This document shows positions 24,631 through 33,594 of a stretch of 64,000 bases of DNA, piece by piece. This DNA is from Azospirillum lipoferum 4B. Lineage in GTDB: Bacteria; Pseudomonadota; Alphaproteobacteria; Azospirillales; Azospirillaceae. Location of the stretch: positions 201,001 through 265,000 of the forward strand of contig NC_016586.1 in assembly GCF_000283655.1 (NCBI RefSeq). Reading direction: 5' to 3'. Within the stretch, counting starts at the first letter, position 1, and every line of letters begins with the position of its first letter. Both the position numbers and the translations under genes were made by a program. The notes below the pieces were generated by a model. It saw only the letters and a program-made list of their open reading frames with translations, did not search any database and had not been told where the DNA came from.

Positions 24631-26151
24631 TCAGACCGTCGAGGTCTTGCCGGCATGGTCGGACGCGGCGGTCCGGTTGCGGCGGCGCATCACCAGCGGG
24701 CCGACCACCAGCAGCAGGGCGATGGCGAGCAGCGCGGCGGAAATCGGATGGGTGATGAAGACGGTGGCGTCGCCCTGGCTGATGGCGAGCGCGCGGCGGA
24801 ACTGCTGTTCGGCCAGCGGCCCCAGGATCAGCCCGACGACGCAGGGCGCCACCGGCACGTTCAGCACCCGCATGCCGAAGCCGACCAGCCCGATCACCCA
24901 CAGGATGACCAGATCGACCACATTGTTGTTCAGCGTGTAGGCGCCAAGCGTGGAGAACACCAGGATGCCGGCATAGAGCCAGGGCCGCGGGATGACCAGC
25001 AGCTTCACCCACATCCCCACCAGCGGCAGGTTCAGCAGAAGCAGCAGGACATTGCCGACATAGAGGCTGGCGATCATGCCCCAGACCAGTTCCGGGTTGC
25101 TGTCGAACAGCGTCGGGCCGGGCTGCAGGCCGTATTGCTGGAAGGCGGCCAGCATGATTGCCGCCGTGGCCGAGGTCGGCAGGCCGAGCGACAGCAGCGG
25201 CGCCAGCACGCCGGCGGCTGACGCGTTGTTGGCGGCCTCCGGGCCTGCCACCGCCTCGATGGCGCCGTGGCCGAACTCCTCCGGCTTCTTCGCCAGACGC
25301 TTTTCGACAAGGTAGGACAGGAAGGTCGGGATCTCGCTGCCGCCGGCCGGAAGCGCGCCGATGGGGAAGCCCAGCAGGGTGCCGCGCAGCCAGGGCTTCC
25401 AGGAGCGCGACCAGTCCTCGCGGCTCATCCATTTGGAGCCCTTCAGCGCATAGACCTCCTCCCGCTCGAAGCGGAAGCGCGAGGCGACATAGAGCGTCTC
25501 GCCCACCGCGAACAGCCCGACCGCGACGACGACGGTGTCGATGCCGTCCAGCAGCTCCGGCACGCCGAAGGCCAGCCGCGCCTGACCGGTCTGCATGTCG
25601 ATGCCGACCAGCCCCAGCGCCAGCCCGAGGAACAGGCTGCCCAGCCCGCGGGCCAGCGAATTGCCCAGCACCGCGGTGACGGTGGTCAGCGCCAGCACCA
25701 TCAGGGCGAAATACTCCGCCGGGCCGAACAGCAGCGCCATCTTCACCATCAGCGGCGCCACGAAGGTCAGCGCCGCGGTGGCGATGGTGCCGGCGATGAA
25801 GGAGCCGATGGCGGCGGTGGCGAGCGCCTGGGCGCCGCGGCCCTGGCGGGCCATGGCATGGCCGTCGATGGCGGTGACGATGCTGCCCGACTCGCCCGGC
25901 GCGTTCAGCAGGATCGAGGTGGTGGAGCCGCCATACATGGCGCCGTAATAGATGCCGGCGAACATGATGAAGGCGGAGGTCGGCTCCAGATGGTAGGTGA
26001 CAGGCAGCAGCAAAGCCACGGTTAGCGCCGGGCCGATGCCGGGCAGGACGCCGACCGCCGTGCCCACGGTGACCCCGATGGCCGACCACAGCAGGTTGTA
26101 GGGCGTCAACGCCACGAGAAATCCGTGGCCGAGCGCGGCGAGGGTGTCCAT
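24631..26151 (-). CDS. tctA: Tripartite tricarboxylate transporter, large membrane subunit TctA
   Basis: 506 aa, the usual length. It starts [41 protein letters not shown], the TctA signature with the conserved GxLPGIGP. A second copy of the re-entrant motif is in [18 protein letters not shown]. It has about twelve membrane segments. It forms the sodium- or proton-driven channel for citrate or related carboxylates, working with the small subunit TctB encoded 27 bases upstream and a TctC binding protein. Confidence 0.95.
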   Translation of the reverse strand: MDTLAALGHGFLVALTPYNLLWSAIGVTVGTAVGVLPGIGPALTVALLLPVTYHLEPTSAFIMFAGIYYGAMYGGSTTSILLNAPGESGSIVTAIDGHAMARQGRGAQALATAAIGSFIAGTIATAALTFVAPLMVKMALLFGPAEYFALMVLALTTVTAVLGNSLARGLGSLFLGLALGLVGIDMQTGQARLAFGVPELLDGIDTVVVAVGLFAVGETLYVASRFRFEREEVYALKGSKWMSREDWSRSWKPWLRGTLLGFPIGALPAGGSEIPTFLSYLVEKRLAKKPEEFGHGAIEAVAGPEAANNASAAGVLAPLLSLGLPTSATAAIMLAAFQQYGLQPGPTLFDSNPELVWGMIASLYVGNVLLLLLNLPLVGMWVKLLVIPRPWLYAGILVFSTLGAYTLNNNVVDLVILWVIGLVGFGMRVLNVPVAPCVVGLILGPLAEQQFRRALAISQGDATVFITHPISAALLAIALLLVVGPLVMRRRNRTAASDHAGKTSTV

Positions 26152-26178
26152 GGATGCGTTTCCTTCCCGAAAGGACGC

Positions 26179-26661
26179 TTATTCGGCCGGCAGGAACCAC
26201 TCGCCGACGGTGCCGATCGGCAGGTTCAGGTCGAGGCCGTAATTGAAGACCGCGAAGGTCGCGCCGGAGAGCACGAGCCCGAATGCGGCGTTCACAAAAA
26301 AGCGGCGGTTGCCGAAGGCGCGCGCCACCGCGACGAACAGAAGGGCGGCGGCCGGAATCCAGCCGAGATACTCGATCAGCAGGAACTGCGCGGCCAGCCC
26401 GGCCGCGACCAGCATCACCGCCCGCAGGTCCAGTTCCAGCCCGCCATCATGGGCGATGTGACCGGCGAAGGCCTCGCGCAGCAGCGACAGGGCGACCAGC
26501 ATCAGGCCGGCCGAGATCAGGTAGGGGAACAGGGCAGGGCCGACGACTCCGCGGCCGGCGGACGGGGTCAGCATGGTCTCGACGGCGATCAGGGCGCCCA
26601 GGGCGAACAGGCCGCCGCCGAGCAAGGCTTCGCCGATCCGCAAACTGCGGCCAGTGGTCAT
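26179..26661 (-). CDS. tctB: Tripartite tricarboxylate transporter, small membrane subunit TctB
   Basis: 160 aa from the ATG at 26661 with GGGAGG upstream. It has four hydrophobic segments: IGEALLGGGLFALGALIAVE, GPALFPYLISAGLMLVALSLL, AVMLVAAGLAAQFLLIEYLG and FFVNAAFGLVLSGATFAVF. GRGVVGPALFPY is the TctB motif. It assembles with TctA in the inner membrane. The apparent long frame upstream is a shadow of the neighbouring tctC gene. Confidence 0.9.
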   Translation of the reverse strand: MTTGRSLRIGEALLGGGLFALGALIAVETMLTPSAGRGVVGPALFPYLISAGLMLVALSLLREAFAGHIAHDGGLELDLRAVMLVAAGLAAQFLLIEYLGWIPAAALLFVAVARAFGNRRFFVNAAFGLVLSGATFAVFNYGLDLNLPIGTVGEWFLPAE

Positions 26662-26729
26662 CGCATCCTCCCGGTGTCTATTCGGTGGCGGGCGCTCCCG
26701 ATTTACGGGCGCCCGCGCCGTTGCCGCAG

Positions 26730-27707
26730 TTACTTGGCGATGCCGAGTTCCTTCAGCGTGCCTTCGATGCGGGTGCGGTCTTCCTTCAGGAAGCCGGCGA
26801 ACCGGTCGGCCGGCTGGTACTGGTCGATCCAGCCGCGCTGCTTCAGGATTTCCTGCCATTCGGGGCTGGCGACCGCCTTGGCCACCGCCTCCTGAAGCTC
26901 CTTCATCTCGGCCGGCTTGGCGTTGGCCTGGGCGAAGATGCCGCGCCAGTTGACGAATTCCAGGTCGACTCCCTGTTCCTTCAGGGTCGGGGTGTCGGTG
27001 CCCGGCAGGCGCTGCGGCGCGGAGACGGCGATGGCGCGCAGCTTTCCGGCCTGGATCTGCGGCGTGAATTCGGAGTAGCCGCCCAAGCCCAGCGTGACGT
27101 GGCCGCCCAGCGCCGAGGCCAGCAGCTCGCCGCCGCCGGCGGTGGCGACGTAGTTGACCTTGGCCGGATCGACGCCGACCGCCTTGGCGATCAGCCCGGC
27201 GAGGATCTGGTCGCTGCCGCCGGCAGACCCGCCGCCCCACGACACCGAACCGGGATCGGCCTTGAACTTCTGCAGAAGGTCGCCGAAGGACTTGATGGGC
27301 GAGTCGGCCGGCACGACGATGCCGGTGTATTCGCCGGTCAGCCGGGCCAGCGGCGCCACCTGCTCCAGCGTGACCGCGGATTTGTTGGTGACGATTGCGC
27401 CCAGCATGATCTGGCCGCCGACCAGGATGGCGGGGTTGCGCTTCTTGGCGGTGACGAACTGCGCCAGTCCGATGGTGCCGCCGGCGCCGGGGATGTTGGC
27501 GACTTGGACGCCGGAGGCCAGCTTCTGGTTCTGCAGAACCTGCTGCAGCGCGCGCGCATGCTGGTCCCAGCCGCCGCCGGGGCTGGCGGGGGCGATGATC
27601 TCCAGCCCCTTCAACTCGGCCAGGGACGGGGTTGCGGTGACGGTGCCGGCGATCAGGGCGGCGGCGGCGAAGAGACCTTTGAAGAAGGTGGCGTGACGGG
27701 TACCCAT
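26730..27707 (-). CDS. tctC: TctC-family periplasmic binding protein (copy 1)
   Basis: 325 aa with a Sec signal peptide ([24 protein letters not shown]). The Bug/TctC fold is marked by [40 protein letters not shown] and [19 protein letters not shown], the two loops that clamp a carboxylate ligand. It delivers the substrate to TctBA. It is about 70% alike by eye to the second TctC encoded just upstream, suggesting a tandem duplication with drift in ligand range. Confidence 0.93.
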   Translation of the reverse strand: MGTRHATFFKGLFAAAALIAGTVTATPSLAELKGLEIIAPASPGGGWDQHARALQQVLQNQKLASGVQVANIPGAGGTIGLAQFVTAKKRNPAILVGGQIMLGAIVTNKSAVTLEQVAPLARLTGEYTGIVVPADSPIKSFGDLLQKFKADPGSVSWGGGSAGGSDQILAGLIAKAVGVDPAKVNYVATAGGGELLASALGGHVTLGLGGYSEFTPQIQAGKLRAIAVSAPQRLPGTDTPTLKEQGVDLEFVNWRGIFAQANAKPAEMKELQEAVAKAVASPEWQEILKQRGWIDQYQPADRFAGFLKEDRTRIEGTLKELGIAK

Positions 27708-27767
27708 GGGGATCCTCCTGGTGTTTTTGTTGATGAGGTGCGTTACGGGATCGCGGTGCTCGAGGCG

Positions 27768-28739
27768 TTACTTGACGAGGCCGAGGTCGGTCAGCACGGA
27801 GCCGATCCGGCTGCGCTCCTCCTTGAGGAAGGCGGCGAAGCGGTCGGCCGGCAGGTAGAGGTCGATCCAGCCGCGCTCCTTGGCGATCTGCTTCCATTCG
27901 TCGGTCTTGACCATCGCGCCGACGGCCTCGTCCATCGCCTTCAGCTCGTCCGCCTTCAGGTTCCCCGGTGCCATCACGGCGCGCCAGTTCACCAGTTCGA
28001 CATCGACGCCCTGTTCCTTGAAGGTCGGGATGTCGATGCCGGGCACGCGCTGCGGCGCGGAAATGGCGAGCGCGCGCAGCTTTCCGGCCTGGAGCTGCGA
28101 GGCCATCTCGTTGTAGCCGCCGGTGGCGACGGTGATATGGCCGCCCAGGATCGACGCCATCATCTCGCCGCCGGCCCCGGCCGCGATGTAGTTCATCTTG
28201 CCGACATCGCCGCCCGCCGCCTTGATGAGCAGGGCGTACAGGATGTGGTCGGGGCTGCCGACGGCGAAGCCGCCCCAGGACACCGAGCCGGGATCGGCCT
28301 TGAACTTCCGGATCAGGTCGTCGAGCGTCTTGATCGGCGAATCCGCCGCCACGACGATCGGCTGGTATTCGCCGGTCAGGCGGCCCAGCGGCGTCACCTG
28401 ATCGAGCGTCACCGGCGACTTGTTGATCAGGATGGCGCCGATCATGCCGAGGCCGCTGATCATCATGCCGGGATTGCGCTTCTTCGCCGTGACGAACTGG
28501 CTGAGCCCGATGGTGCCGCCGGCGCCGGGGATGTTGACCACCTGGACGCCGGAGGCGAGCTTGTGGTTCTGCATCACCTGCTGCATCGCGCGGGCATGCT
28601 GGTCGTAACCGCCGCCGGGATTGGCCGGGGCGATGATCTCCACCGATTTCAGTTCGGCGGAAGCCGGTGCGGTGAAGGATGCGGTGCCGAACGCCACCGC
28701 CGCTGCGAATGCCAGCTTGGCGGAAATGCCGACTTTCAT
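27768..28739 (-). CDS. tctC: TctC-family periplasmic binding protein (copy 2)
   Basis: 323 aa from the ATG at 28739 with GGGAGG upstream; the longer open frame adds 59 residues without a ribosome site. The signal peptide is KVGISAKLAFAAAVAFGTASFTAPASA. The clamp motifs match copy 1: [40 protein letters not shown] and VSWGGFAVGSPDHILYALL. The second loop differs (GFAVGSPDH versus GGSAGGSDQ), which may change ligand choice. It is the first gene of the array and follows a 257-base predicted leader. Confidence 0.92.
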   Translation of the reverse strand: MKVGISAKLAFAAAVAFGTASFTAPASAELKSVEIIAPANPGGGYDQHARAMQQVMQNHKLASGVQVVNIPGAGGTIGLSQFVTAKKRNPGMMISGLGMIGAILINKSPVTLDQVTPLGRLTGEYQPIVVAADSPIKTLDDLIRKFKADPGSVSWGGFAVGSPDHILYALLIKAAGGDVGKMNYIAAGAGGEMMASILGGHITVATGGYNEMASQLQAGKLRALAISAPQRVPGIDIPTFKEQGVDVELVNWRAVMAPGNLKADELKAMDEAVGAMVKTDEWKQIAKERGWIDLYLPADRFAAFLKEERSRIGSVLTDLGLVK

Positions 28740-29152
28740 GATGAACCCTCCCGACTGATTCTGTCCCCGTTCGGACTTATCGTTGATGACCCGGTTGACC
28801 TGCCGGCAGAGACGGCTGCGCCGCCCCGCTGCCAGGCTGCCCGGGCCGTCGCTCCGCAAACGGCATATCCGGGAGCAGGATCGATCCGCCGGCGCCTGCG
28901 CCGTGCGCGGCGCCATGGAAAACGGGTATGCGGCCTTCTGCCGGAGGCCGCGCGGGCTGGTCCGCCATGACGTTTCTCCCCAGAGCGATTATTCGTGTTG
29001 GTGATTATCTATCAGACGAACCTGTCATGAACCTGTCAGCCTTCGAGGGGGAGGGCGAAATATCCGGGATCGCGACAATCGGCTGGGCGTGCCGGGCCGG
29101 GTTCCGGCCATGGCGCACTGAAACGGGGGGCCAAAGCCTCCGTCCGGCGGGC
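28740..29152 (-). promoter_or_regulatory. Promoter and leader region of the tct operon
   Basis: A GATAAT -10 on the minus strand at 29004-29009 lies 12 bases downstream of a tandem repeat that covers the -35 area (29022-29039). The leader between about 28997 and tctC is GC-rich with no clear terminator or riboswitch. Confidence 0.5.
29022..29039. promoter_or_regulatory. Tandem 11-bp direct repeat resembling a Pho box
   Basis: CTGTCA at 29022-29027 and again at 29033-29038 give CTGTCATGAACCTGTCAG, 15 of 18 positions as in the enterobacterial Pho-box consensus. It overlaps the expected -35 of the tct promoter. Either PhoB or the co-encoded TctD-like regulator could use it. Confidence 0.6.
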
Positions 29153-29785
29153 TCAGCCGGCCAGCCCGTGGGCGATGGCGATGCGGATCAGGGCGCGGGT
29201 GCTGTCGGCGCCCAGCTTGTCCTTGATCTGGGTGCAGGCATTGGCCACCGTCTTCTGGCTGATGCCGAGCGTTTCGCCGATGGCCGCGGTGGTCATCCCG
29301 CGGCCGACCAGCGCCAGGATCTCCCGCTCGCGCTGGGTCAGCGGTGCCAGCGGGTCGGCCGGCGCCGTCAGGGTCATCAGCGCCAGTTCGCGGGCGAGCG
29401 CGTTGTCGAGATGGATGCGCCCGGACAGCACGGTGCCGATGGCCGAGGCCAGACTGTCGGGCGCGTCGTTCTTGGTGACATAGCCCCTGGCGCCCGCCTT
29501 CAGTGCGCGGGCGGCGATGGCCGGGTCCTCATGCATGCTGAAGATCAGCACCGGCACCGCCGGGTTTTCCGTCTGCATGCTGCGCAGCACCGCCATGCCG
29601 CCGCCGTCCCCCGGAATGTTCAGGTCGAGGATGACGACGTCCGGCCGCTCGGTCCGCCACAGGGCGAGCGCGCTGTCGACGTCCTCCGCCTCCACCACGC
29701 GCCCCAGCGCCGCTTCGGCCAGCAGCCGCTGGCAGCCGGCGCGGACGATGGGATGGTCGTCGACGAGAAGGATGGTGCGGGTCAT
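29153..29785 (-). CDS. NarL/LuxR-family response regulator
   Basis: 210 aa. The receiver domain has VDDHPIVRAG, phospho-Asp in VVILDLNIPG and the Lys in YVTKNDAP. The C-terminal GerE helix-turn-helix is LTQREREILALVGRGMTTAAIGETLGISQKTVANACTQIKDKL. It pairs with the kinase encoded directly upstream (4-base overlap). Similar pairs sit next to quinoprotein ethanol dehydrogenase genes in pseudomonads (ExaD/ExaE-type control), so regulation of exaA across the divergent region is the best hypothesis. Confidence 0.88.
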   Translation of the reverse strand: MTRTILLVDDHPIVRAGCQRLLAEAALGRVVEAEDVDSALALWRTERPDVVILDLNIPGDGGGMAVLRSMQTENPAVPVLIFSMHEDPAIAARALKAGARGYVTKNDAPDSLASAIGTVLSGRIHLDNALARELALMTLTAPADPLAPLTQREREILALVGRGMTTAAIGETLGISQKTVANACTQIKDKLGADSTRALIRIAIAHGLAG

Positions 29786-31113
29786 GCCATGCGCTCCAGG
29801 CGATCCGTTGCCGAATTATGCGCGGGCCGGGGCAGCCGTGCCGACACCCTGGTGCCGCCGCCTTCGGCCGGGCCGATGGACAGGCATCCGCCCAAGGCCT
29901 GCACCCTCTCCGTCATGCCGGAAATGCCGAAGCCGGCCCTGTGCGGATCGTCGCCCACAGGCAGGCCGGGAGCAAGGCCGGGTCCGTCGTCGGTGACCGC
30001 CACCTCCACCCTGTCGGCATCGATCCGCAAGGAAACCGCGACCGCCGACGGCACGGCATGCCGCAGGGCGTTGACCAGCGATTCCTGCACCAGCCGGTAG
30101 AGGGTCAGGCGCAGCACCTCCTCGCAGCCGTCGAGATCCGCCGCGGCACCGGGCGGTTCGAAGGAGAGCGTCCAGGCCACATCGGGTTTGCGCCGCATCC
30201 AGTCGCCGACCAGTTCGGTCAGCGCCTCGCTCAACGGCAACTGGTCGAGCAGGGCGGGGCGCAGGCGGACCAGGATGCGGCGGCTGAGCTGGTGGACCTC
30301 CGCCGCGGTGTCGAGGATCTTGCGCGCGCGCTCCGCCGCCTCTTCCCCATCGGCCCGCCCTTCGGCCAGCCGGAGGAGCCGTCCGGCATCGACCTTGATC
30401 GCGAACAGCGCGGCGCCGAGTTCGTCATGGATGTCGCGGGCGATCTCCCGCCTTTCGGAATCCTGTGCCGCGACGATCCGCTGGCCGACGCGGCGGTTCT
30501 CCTGCTCGGCCGCGGCGAGACCGTCGGCCAGCGCGGCGATTCCGGTTCCGAGCCGGCGAAGCTCGGGAACGCCCCCGCTGTCGAAGGCGAAGCGGTAGTC
30601 GCCCTCGCGCAGCCGCTTCACCCCGGCCTCCAGCCGCGACAGCGGCGCCAAAGCCCGCCCCACCGCCAGGAAGGCCGCCGCCAGCAGCAGCACGCCGACC
30701 GCCAGCACCGCGGCGGCGAGATCGCTCATATCCTCCCAGACCTCGGCGATCTCGTCCCCAGGCTCGGCCACGACACGCAGCGTGCCGGTCAACCGCAACT
30801 CCTGCGGCTCGACGGCGATCAGCGCGGTGAACCAGTCCGGCGCCCGTCCGCTCTCCGTCTCCGGTCCGGCAGCATCGTCGCCCTCGACGAAGCGCAGATG
30901 GCGCAGCCCCAGCCCGTTCAGCATTCCGGGGCCGCCGGCCAGCGTTCCGCGCTCCGTCACCGCAAGGCCGAGCGCGCGGCCCAGTTCGAGCGCCGACGCC
31001 ATCTCCGCCCGCACCGCGTCGCGGGCGTTCGCGACCATCACCGCGCCGCCGGCCACCGTCATCAGCAGCAGGAAAAGGCCGATCAGGGCCAGGATGCGCA
31101 TCTTCAGGGACAC
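29782..31113 (-). CDS. Membrane histidine kinase of the HisKA_3 (NarX/DegS-like) class
   Basis: 443 aa. The N-terminal membrane anchor (MRILALIGLFLLLMTVAGGAVMV) and a second segment near 135-155 (LAAAVLAVGVLLLAAAFLAV) enclose a periplasmic sensor of about 110 residues. HAMP and a coiled coil follow. The HisKA_3 motif is QDSERREIARDIHDELGAALFAIK, with the phospho-His in DIHDE. The HATPase ends with VTDDGPGLAPG and GFGISGMTERVQALGG. It is transcribed away from exaA. Confidence 0.88.
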   Translation of the reverse strand: MSLKMRILALIGLFLLLMTVAGGAVMVANARDAVRAEMASALELGRALGLAVTERGTLAGGPGMLNGLGLRHLRFVEGDDAAGPETESGRAPDWFTALIAVEPQELRLTGTLRVVAEPGDEIAEVWEDMSDLAAAVLAVGVLLLAAAFLAVGRALAPLSRLEAGVKRLREGDYRFAFDSGGVPELRRLGTGIAALADGLAAAEQENRRVGQRIVAAQDSERREIARDIHDELGAALFAIKVDAGRLLRLAEGRADGEEAAERARKILDTAAEVHQLSRRILVRLRPALLDQLPLSEALTELVGDWMRRKPDVAWTLSFEPPGAAADLDGCEEVLRLTLYRLVQESLVNALRHAVPSAVAVSLRIDADRVEVAVTDDGPGLAPGLPVGDDPHRAGFGISGMTERVQALGGCLSIGPAEGGGTRVSARLPRPAHNSATDRLERMA

Positions 31114-31609
31114 CGCCGCCCGCTCCGCTATAGGACCATTGGCGGAATGTTAGTCCATCAATCTGTTTGCCTGCCATCCGCCCTTCGGACAATGGGCGGC
31201 GAACGGCGCCACATGGTTCCGCCCGTCGGCAAGCGACACGGGAAAAAATCCCGTATCGTTCGGGAAATCGACATGCGCGGACTTCAAGAAAATCTTCCCC
31301 GGAATGTCGAATGGAAAGGTAGGCCCGCCGGGAAGACTATGGGGACAGGCAGGACATGGCCCTGTGCGCCGGGCGGGATGCACAGAACAGCCTTCGACAG
31401 CGTCTTGCCGGCAAAGCGCCGCCTTCGGGCATGACACCGTCACGCACGGCCGCCTCCGCATCCGGGCGGCACAGCCTCCCGCCGTTGCCGGAGGGGGAGC
31501 GGCCGGCGTGACGGTTTCCCGCTGCCGCTGCCTGCACGCTCCTGCAGGGCGCCTTGAGCACTCCATTGCCGACCATCGCCGTCTCACGGCCAATCAACGG
31601 GGGAAACGC
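31114..31609. promoter_or_regulatory. Divergent control region between the kinase and exaA
   Basis: 496 bases without a gene. Dyads seen: ACGGGAAAAAATCCCGT at 31238-31254 (6-base arms) and CCGCCC...GGGCGG near 31178-31199. The former is a candidate binding site for the NarL-type regulator. The second half of the region is GC-rich with no clear promoter. Confidence 0.4.
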
Positions 31610-33505
31610 ATGACACTTTCGTCCAACACCACCACTGCGCCCAACGCCGGCCGGTCCCGGCTGCATCGTCGTCTCGGCCTTGCCGCGGCGGTCGCCGGGC
31701 TGCTGCTGACGGCGGCCGTTCCCGCGCTGGCCGGCGAGGTCAGCTGGGACGCCATCGCCAGCGACGCGAAGAATCCCGGCGACGTGCTGATGTACGGCAT
31801 GGGGGTGGAGGGCAAGCGTTTCAGCCCGCTGAAGCAGATCAACGCCGAAAGCGTGTCGCGCCTCGTCCCGGCCTGGTCCTTCTCCTTCGGCGACGAGAAG
31901 CAGCGCGGGCAGGAAACCCAGGCGCTGGTGCATGAGGGGGTGATCTACGTCACCGCCTCCTACTCCCGCATGTTCGCGCTGGACGCGAAGACCGGCAAGC
32001 GGCTGTGGAGCTACGCCCACCGCCTGCCCGACGACATCCGGCCCTGCTGCGACGTCGTCAACCGTGGCGCGGCGATCTATGGCGACAAGGTGTTCTTCGG
32101 CACGCTCGATGCGTCCGTCGTCGCCCTGAACAAGGACACCGGCAAGGTCGTCTGGAAGAAGAAGTTCGCCGATCACAAGGTCGGCTACACCATGACCGGC
32201 GCGCCGACCATCGTGAAGGACCAGAAGAGCGGCAAGGTGCTGCTGATCCACGGGTCGTCGGGCGACGAGTTCGGTGTGGTCGGCCGGCTGTTCGCCCGCG
32301 ATCCCGACACCGGCGACGAGGTGTGGATGCGCCCGCTGGTCGAAGGGCACATGGGCCGGCTGAACGGCAAGGACAGCACCCCCACCGGCAGCGACAAGGC
32401 TCCGTCCTGGCCGCGTGACAAGGACGGCAAGCTGGTCGAGGCGTGGAACCATGGCGGCGGCGCGCCCTGGCAGAGCGCCACCTTCGACGTGGAGACCAAC
32501 ACCATCGTCATCGGCACCGGCAACCCGGCGCCGTGGAACGGCTGGGCGCGCTGGCCCGGCGACAGCCTCTATACCTCCGGCCAGGCCTATGTCGATCCAG
32601 CCACCGGCGAACTGAAGGGCTTCTACCAGCACACGCCCAACGACACCTGGGACTTCTCCGGCAACAACGAGCTGGTGCTGTTCGACTACATCGACGCCTC
32701 CGGCAAGACGGTGAAGGCGACGGCGCACGCCGACCGCAACGGCTTCTTCTATGTCACCGACCGCGTGAAGCTGGCGACGGCCGGCGGCGAGCCCAACAAG
32801 CCGAACAGCGTGCTGGCCGCCTATCCCTTCGTCGACGGCATCACCTGGGCCAAGGGCATCGACCTGAAGACCGGCCGCCCCATCGAGGTCGAGGGCCAGC
32901 GTCCGGCCCTGCCGGCCGAAGGCGAGAAGCGCGGCAAACCGGTCGAGGTGTCGCCGCCCTTCCTCGGCGGCAAGAACTGGAACCCGATGTCCTACAGTGA
33001 GGACACCAAGCTGTTCTACATCGCCGCCAACCATTGGAAGGAGGATTACTGGACCGAGCATGTCGGCTACAACCCCGGCGCGGCCTATCTCGGCATGGGG
33101 TTCCGCATCCACAAGATGTTCGACGACCATGTCGGCATCCTGCGGGCGCTCGATCCGACCACCGGCAAGATCGTCTGGGAACACAAGGAGGAACTGCCGC
33201 TGTGGTCCGGCACGCTGGCGACCGCCGGCAATCTGGTCTTCACCGGCACCGGCGACGGCTATGTCAAGGCGTTCAACGCCAAGACGGGCGAGGAGCTTTG
33301 GCGCTTCCAGACCGGTTCGGGCATCATCTCGTCCCCCGTCACCTGGGAGCAGGACGGGGTGCAGTATGTCGGCATCACCACCGGCTATGGCGGCGCGGTG
33401 CCGCTGTGGGGCGGCGATCTGGCCGACCTGACCACCCGCGTGACCCAGGGCGGGTCCTTCTGGGTGTTCAAGCTCGCCGACGTGAAGGTCTCCAGCACCA
33501 AGTGA
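31610..33505 (+). CDS. exaA: PQQ-dependent alcohol (ethanol) dehydrogenase, ExaA type
   Basis: 631 aa from the ATG at 31610, which has GGGGGAA upstream; the open frame to the left has no family similarity. It has an exported signal peptide (LGLAAAVAGLLLTAAVPALAG). The eight-bladed propeller enzyme oxidises ethanol and other alcohols in the periplasm and passes electrons to a cytochrome c. The vicinal disulfide is C146-C147 (RPCCDVVNRG). The catalytic Asp is in NDTWDFSGNNE (D348). The residue two positions later is Ser (S350), not the second Asp typical of lanthanide XoxF/ExaF enzymes, so a calcium enzyme is predicted. Close matches to Pseudomonas ExaA include NHWKEDYWTE and YGGAVPLWGGD. PQQ synthesis genes and the cytochrome are not in the window. 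Confidence 0.93.
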   Translation: MTLSSNTTTAPNAGRSRLHRRLGLAAAVAGLLLTAAVPALAGEVSWDAIASDAKNPGDVLMYGMGVEGKRFSPLKQINAESVSRLVPAWSFSFGDEKQRGQETQALVHEGVIYVTASYSRMFALDAKTGKRLWSYAHRLPDDIRPCCDVVNRGAAIYGDKVFFGTLDASVVALNKDTGKVVWKKKFADHKVGYTMTGAPTIVKDQKSGKVLLIHGSSGDEFGVVGRLFARDPDTGDEVWMRPLVEGHMGRLNGKDSTPTGSDKAPSWPRDKDGKLVEAWNHGGGAPWQSATFDVETNTIVIGTGNPAPWNGWARWPGDSLYTSGQAYVDPATGELKGFYQHTPNDTWDFSGNNELVLFDYIDASGKTVKATAHADRNGFFYVTDRVKLATAGGEPNKPNSVLAAYPFVDGITWAKGIDLKTGRPIEVEGQRPALPAEGEKRGKPVEVSPPFLGGKNWNPMSYSEDTKLFYIAANHWKEDYWTEHVGYNPGAAYLGMGFRIHKMFDDHVGILRALDPTTGKIVWEHKEELPLWSGTLATAGNLVFTGTGDGYVKAFNAKTGEELWRFQTGSGIISSPVTWEQDGVQYVGITTGYGGAVPLWGGDLADLTTRVTQGGSFWVFKLADVKVSSTK

Positions 33506-33549
33506 GCCGGTCCAGCAGGATGATTCCAGGCCGGATGATCCCAGAGGAG

Positions 33550-33576
33550 CCGGGGCGGTTACCGCCCCGGCCTTTT
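33550..33576 (+). terminator. Rho-independent terminator of exaA
   Basis: Stem CCGGGGCGG / CCGCCCCGG (9 bp, perfect) with loop TTA, followed by CCTTTT. Confidence 0.85.
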
Positions 33577-33594
33577 CCCAACGGAGGCAACATC

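Noticed and set aside
29022-29039. Pho box serving a plus-strand gene
   Set aside because: No plus-strand gene follows; it would read into the 3' end of the NarL-type gene. The minus-strand GATAAT places the repeat at the tct -35 instead.
31610-33505. Lanthanide-dependent XoxF/ExaF-type dehydrogenase
   Set aside because: The residue two positions after the catalytic Asp is Ser (DFSG), not the extra Asp required for lanthanides. Overall motifs follow ExaA.
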